Positions 32,528 through 35,227 of a DNA stretch of 35,227 nt are shown in pieces. Below the pieces are notes generated by a model. It searched no databases and was not told the origin of the DNA. It saw nothing but the letters and a program-made list of their open reading frames with translations. The stretch comes from Tissierellia bacterium. GTDB taxonomy: Bacteria; Bacillota; Clostridia; Tissierellales; Peptoniphilaceae. The stretch lies in assembly GCA_030537855.1 (NCBI GenBank), contig JAUNVD010000020.1, forward strand, positions 1 to 35,227, given 5' to 3'. Within the stretch, counting starts at the first letter, position 1; every line of letters starts with the position of its first letter. A program made the position numbers and the translations under genes.

Positions 32528-33709
32528 ATGGAAGCAATATTAGCGTTGACTTATGTGTTTGTGGTTTATGCCATTGGTGATTTCATTTCTGTAAAAACAA
32601 AATCAGTGGTTTCCATGTTATTTACAGCATCGGTATTATTTCTTATTGGCTTCTGGGTTGGAGTTCCTGTGGATGTATTTGAAACATCTCAATTACTAGG
32701 AATAGGAGCAGTTTTAATTGTAGTACTTTTAACTCATATGGGTACTTTATTAAATATTAGACAACTTATAGAACAATGGAGAACCGTTGCCATAGCAATA
32801 GGTGGTATACTTGGAATCGCCATTTTTCTTTTTATAGTGGGATCCCCAATTTTAGGAAAAGAAACAGCAATCGTTGCAGCACCACCAATTTCTGGAGGGA
32901 TTGTAGCAGGATTACAAATGGGTGAAGCAGCAGCAAAAATAGGACGAGATGATCTACAAATATTGGCGATTCTCCTTGTTGTGGTACAAGGTTTTATTGG
33001 ATATCCTGTAGCATCCTTTTGTTTACAAAAAGTGGGCCGAGATGTACTAGATAAATTTCATAAAGGAGAATTGGAAGATACTAGTGTAGGCACAGTAAGT
33101 AATGAAACAAGAACAACTTTAATTCCTCCACTTTCTGAAAAATATGCAAGTGCAAATATGTACTTAGCAAAAACGGCTATTATAGCATTATTGGCAACTT
33201 TAGCAGGAAATTTCACAGCAAATACACCGATTCCCATTGATAAAAATATTATGGCACTTATTTTTGGTATTATAGCAGCGGAAATCGGGTTTTTGGAAAG
33301 AGATATTATGACAAAGGCGAACTCCTTTGGATTGGCAATGGCAGCATTATTAGTTGTTATCTTTAACGGACTTTCAAAAGCAACTCCTGAAATTATTTTA
33401 CAATTATTACCGAAGATATTTATTTCCTTAGTACTAGGGGTTATTGGAATTTCCATAGCTTCCTTTATTGTAGGGAAATTAGTAAAAGAATCTTTCTACA
33501 TGTCCTTTGCCATTGGAGTTACAGCACTTTTCGGGTTCCCTGGAACTTTTGTAGTATCCAACGAAGTGGCAAGTTCATTAGCAAAGACTCCTGAAGAAAA
33601 AGAAGCTATCTTAAGTGTGATATTGCCAAAAATGTTAGTAGCAGGATTTATCACTGTGTCCATAGCATCTGTATTCTTAGCAGGATTTATGGCAAAACTA
33701 TTGGTATAA
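32528..33709 (+). CDS. Polytopic membrane protein, probable transporter
   Basis: The 393-residue protein has about ten or eleven membrane segments, with glycine-rich re-entrant-like stretches APPISGGIVAGLQMG (about 118) and GFPGTFVVSNEV (about 337) placed symmetrically in the two halves. This two-fold arrangement resembles the ion-transporter/GltS-type superfamily of sodium-linked carboxylate carriers, but I cannot name a family. It is 21 bases before an M20 amidohydrolase, so it probably brings in the N-acyl amino acid or peptide which that enzyme cleaves, or exports a product. AGAAAGGAG lies before the ATG. Confidence 0.68.
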   Translation: MEAILALTYVFVVYAIGDFISVKTKSVVSMLFTASVLFLIGFWVGVPVDVFETSQLLGIGAVLIVVLLTHMGTLLNIRQLIEQWRTVAIAIGGILGIAIFLFIVGSPILGKETAIVAAPPISGGIVAGLQMGEAAAKIGRDDLQILAILLVVVQGFIGYPVASFCLQKVGRDVLDKFHKGELEDTSVGTVSNETRTTLIPPLSEKYASANMYLAKTAIIALLATLAGNFTANTPIPIDKNIMALIFGIIAAEIGFLERDIMTKANSFGLAMAALLVVIFNGLSKATPEIILQLLPKIFISLVLGVIGISIASFIVGKLVKESFYMSFAIGVTALFGFPGTFVVSNEVASSLAKTPEEKEAILSVILPKMLVAGFITVSIASVFLAGFMAKLLV

Positions 33710-33730
33710 GAAATAGAAAACGAGGTTATT

Positions 33731-34903
33731 ATGAAAAAATATGTAGACAAGTATCGAGATTATGTGGTAGAGATGAGGCGCCATTTTCATATGCACCCGG
33801 AACTATCTTTCGAGGAATATGAAACAACCAAAAAGGTAGCTGAAGAATTAGATAAAATGGGTATTTCTTATGAAATCAACACAGACACCAATGGTTGTGG
33901 ACTTATTGGAGTTATTGAAGGAAAAGGACCTGGTAAATGTGTGGGACTTCGTGCAGATATGGATGCATTAAACGTAAAAGAATGTACTGACCTTGACTAT
34001 AAATCAACGGTCGATGGAAAAATGCATGCCTGTGGTCACGATGCCCATACTGCTATGTTACTAGGTGCTGCAAAAATTTTAAAAGAAGAACAAGAAAACT
34101 TTAACGGAAAAATTTATCTTGTATTCCAACCAGCAGAAGAAGTTGGAGAAGGGGCAAAAGCCATGATCAAGTTTGGAACATGGTTTGAAGAAGTAGATAA
34201 TATGTTTGGCACTCATGTATGGTCAAACTTAGAAGCTGGCAAAGTTTCTGTAGAAGCCGGAGAAAGAATGGCAGCAGGAGACCAATTTAGATTGACCATT
34301 ACTGGTAAATCCGGTCATGGCTCGGCACCTCATGAAACAGTAGATGCTGTTGTTGCAGGTTCAGCTGTGGTAATGAACCTGCAATCATTAGTATCCAGAA
34401 CCTATTCCCCCTTAGATTCTGTAGTAGTAACCATAGGAAGTTTCCATTCAGGGAATCGCTTTAATATTATTTCTGGAGAAGCAGTAATGGAAGGAACCAA
34501 CCGTTACTTTACAAAAGAAATCGGAAGTAGAATTGAAGAAGATATGCGCCGAGTAGCAGAAAATACAGCTGCAGCTTATGGAGCAAAAGCTGAATTGGAA
34601 TACAAATACATTGTTGGGCCCACTACAAACGACGAAGCATCTTCCGCCATTGCTGAAGAAGCAGTAAGAAAAGTTATGGGAGAAGATGCTGTGGCAAAAC
34701 TTCCAAAAGTAACAGGAGGAGAAGACTTTTCCTATTACATTGAAGACAAACCAGGATGTTTTGCATTCATAGGCGTGAAAAATGATGATATCAATGCTAA
34801 TTACCCACATCATAGTGAACATTTTGCCATTGATGACTCTGTATTAGTTGAAGGATCCGCTGTATATGCTCAATATGCATTGGATTATTTAAGTCAAGAG
34901 TAA
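33731..34903 (+). CDS. M20 family amidohydrolase (HipO-like)
   Basis: The 390-residue protein is a metal-dependent amidohydrolase/aminoacylase. The first metal segment is GLRADMDAL near 76, the second MHACGHDAHTAML near 97, then FQPAEEVGEGA with the catalytic glutamate near 136, and a late H in the PHHSEHFAIDD segment. The dimerisation (lid) domain has SGHGSAPH. It would release amino acids from N-acyl or hippurate-like substrates in the cytoplasm. It is cotranscribed with the upstream transporter. Confidence 0.92.
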   Translation: MKKYVDKYRDYVVEMRRHFHMHPELSFEEYETTKKVAEELDKMGISYEINTDTNGCGLIGVIEGKGPGKCVGLRADMDALNVKECTDLDYKSTVDGKMHACGHDAHTAMLLGAAKILKEEQENFNGKIYLVFQPAEEVGEGAKAMIKFGTWFEEVDNMFGTHVWSNLEAGKVSVEAGERMAAGDQFRLTITGKSGHGSAPHETVDAVVAGSAVVMNLQSLVSRTYSPLDSVVVTIGSFHSGNRFNIISGEAVMEGTNRYFTKEIGSRIEEDMRRVAENTAAAYGAKAELEYKYIVGPTTNDEASSAIAEEAVRKVMGEDAVAKLPKVTGGEDFSYYIEDKPGCFAFIGVKNDDINANYPHHSEHFAIDDSVLVEGSAVYAQYALDYLSQE

Positions 34904-34905
34904 AT

Positions 34906-34943
34906 AAAAAAAGTGTTAATGGTCTTCCATTGACACTTTTTTT
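34906..34943 (+). terminator. Terminator after the M20 amidohydrolase
   Basis: AAAAAAAGTGTTAATGG, a four-base loop, and CCATTGACACTTTTTTT form a long stem (one U-G pair) with a T run. The A run makes it usable from the other side as well. It starts 2 bases after the stop codon. Confidence 0.9.
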
Positions 34944-34952
34944 CGGTTCTAT

Positions 34953-35001
34953 AATATCTGTTGGGGGATAAGAAAAATATCCCTCAACAGATATTTTTTT
35001 G
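34953..35001. terminator. Second long hairpin with T run, at the insertion-sequence side
   Basis: AATATCTGTTGGGGGATA (34953-34970) pairs with TATCCCTCAACAGATATT (34978-34995; one G-U pair) around a 7-base loop, followed by TTTTT. It may be a terminator that shields the transposase gene from outside transcription, or part of the insertion-sequence end. Confidence 0.7.
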
Positions 35002-35069
35002 TACAAAAAAATACAAGGCACCATATCCTTTACAATATAGTTGCTAAACAAAATAAAAGGAGGGTTGCC

Positions 35070-35227
35070 TTGTGTAATAATCATATCATAAAATTTTTAC
35101 AGTTAAAAGATGTTAAAGTAAAAGAAGTCAAAGAAACTGCTGATCATATAGAGTTAACTATGACCCCTATTCGTTTAAAGCCTAAGGCATGTAGCCATTG
35201 TAACCACCCGAAGCTTCACATCCATGA
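35070..35227 (+). CDS. ISL3 family transposase, N-terminal part
   Basis: Only the first 52 codons are in the window. The frame opens at a TTG with AGGAGGG (35058-35064) in front, and begins LCNNHIIKFLQLKDVKVKEV. A zinc-finger pattern C-S-H-C followed by H-x-H appears at residues 43 to 52, which matches the N-terminal zinc finger of ISL3/IS204-type transposases. No stop is seen up to the edge. Whether the gene is intact cannot be judged. Confidence 0.78.
   Translation, partial: MCNNHIIKFLQLKDVKVKEVKETADHIELTMTPIRLKPKACSHCNHPKLHIH

Larger units (their letters stand above)
34945..35227 (+). mobile_element. Left part of an ISL3-family insertion sequence (cut by window end)
   Basis: The transposase start at 35070 lies inside an element whose right end is outside the window. 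A possible left tip is GGTTCTATAATATCTG at 34945, since ISL3 ends usually start with GG, but the matching right repeat and the 8-base target duplication cannot be checked here. The boundary is therefore tentative. Confidence 0.5.

Overview
The window is AT-rich bacterial DNA carrying the chromosomal replication origin of a low-GC Firmicute, most likely an anaerobic member of Clostridia or a related class. The core order rsmG-mnmG-mnmE-jag-yidC-yidD-rnpA-rpmH // oriC // dnaA-dnaN-yaaA-recF-gyrB-gyrA is classic Firmicutes. From recall, an rsbV-rsbW-sigB operon directly after gyrA is also found in Clostridioides difficile, which hints at a Peptostreptococcaceae-like relative. I cannot name the species. 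Radical SAM and 4Fe-4S proteins fit an anaerobe.

Left arm (1-6.8 kb, minus strand): a small membrane protein, three RNA-modification genes, Jag, YidC/YidD, RNase P protein and L34. L34 is too short to be found by simple ORF length. Origin (6.8-7.25 kb and 8.6-8.75 kb): two divergent sigma-A promoters, a dense cluster of DnaA boxes upstream of dnaA, and a second cluster between dnaA and dnaN. The second cluster runs into a series of CTA/TTA triplets (DnaA-trio type) and an AT-rich stretch, probably the unwinding site. Right arm (7.2-17.7 kb, plus strand): replication and gyrase genes, then a partner-switching sigma-B module whose RsbW-like protein has lost its kinase motifs, then a membrane protein with a CorC/HlyC-type domain, ending at a bidirectional terminator.

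The most unusual part is 17.76-21.1 kb on the minus strand, head-on to replication. It is a tightly coupled operon of a solute-binding-protein homologue with no signal peptide, a HypB/UreG-like GTPase, an ABC-type ATPase with no permease, and a GNAT acetyltransferase. The binding protein and the ATPase share the same short N-terminal domain. I read it as a possible cytoplasmic metallocentre or cofactor machine of unknown target. Upstream of it lies a split two-gene chromate-transporter (CHR) pair.

From 22.4 kb to the end are mostly plus-strand metabolic genes: proC, a DJ-1 family protein with a DUF2007 protein, a secreted C69 dipeptidase with S-layer homology repeats, an M18 aminopeptidase, and a compact operon of HemW-like radical SAM protein, Asp/Glu racemase, Nudix hydrolase, ferredoxin and tadA. 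A multi-pass membrane protein paired with an M20 amidohydrolase follows. Peptide and amino-acid use is a recurring theme. Two lineage-specific minus-strand genes (a lipoprotein and a membrane protein) sit at 26.4-27.6 kb. The window ends inside an ISL3-type insertion sequence. I saw no tRNA, rRNA or CRISPR array.
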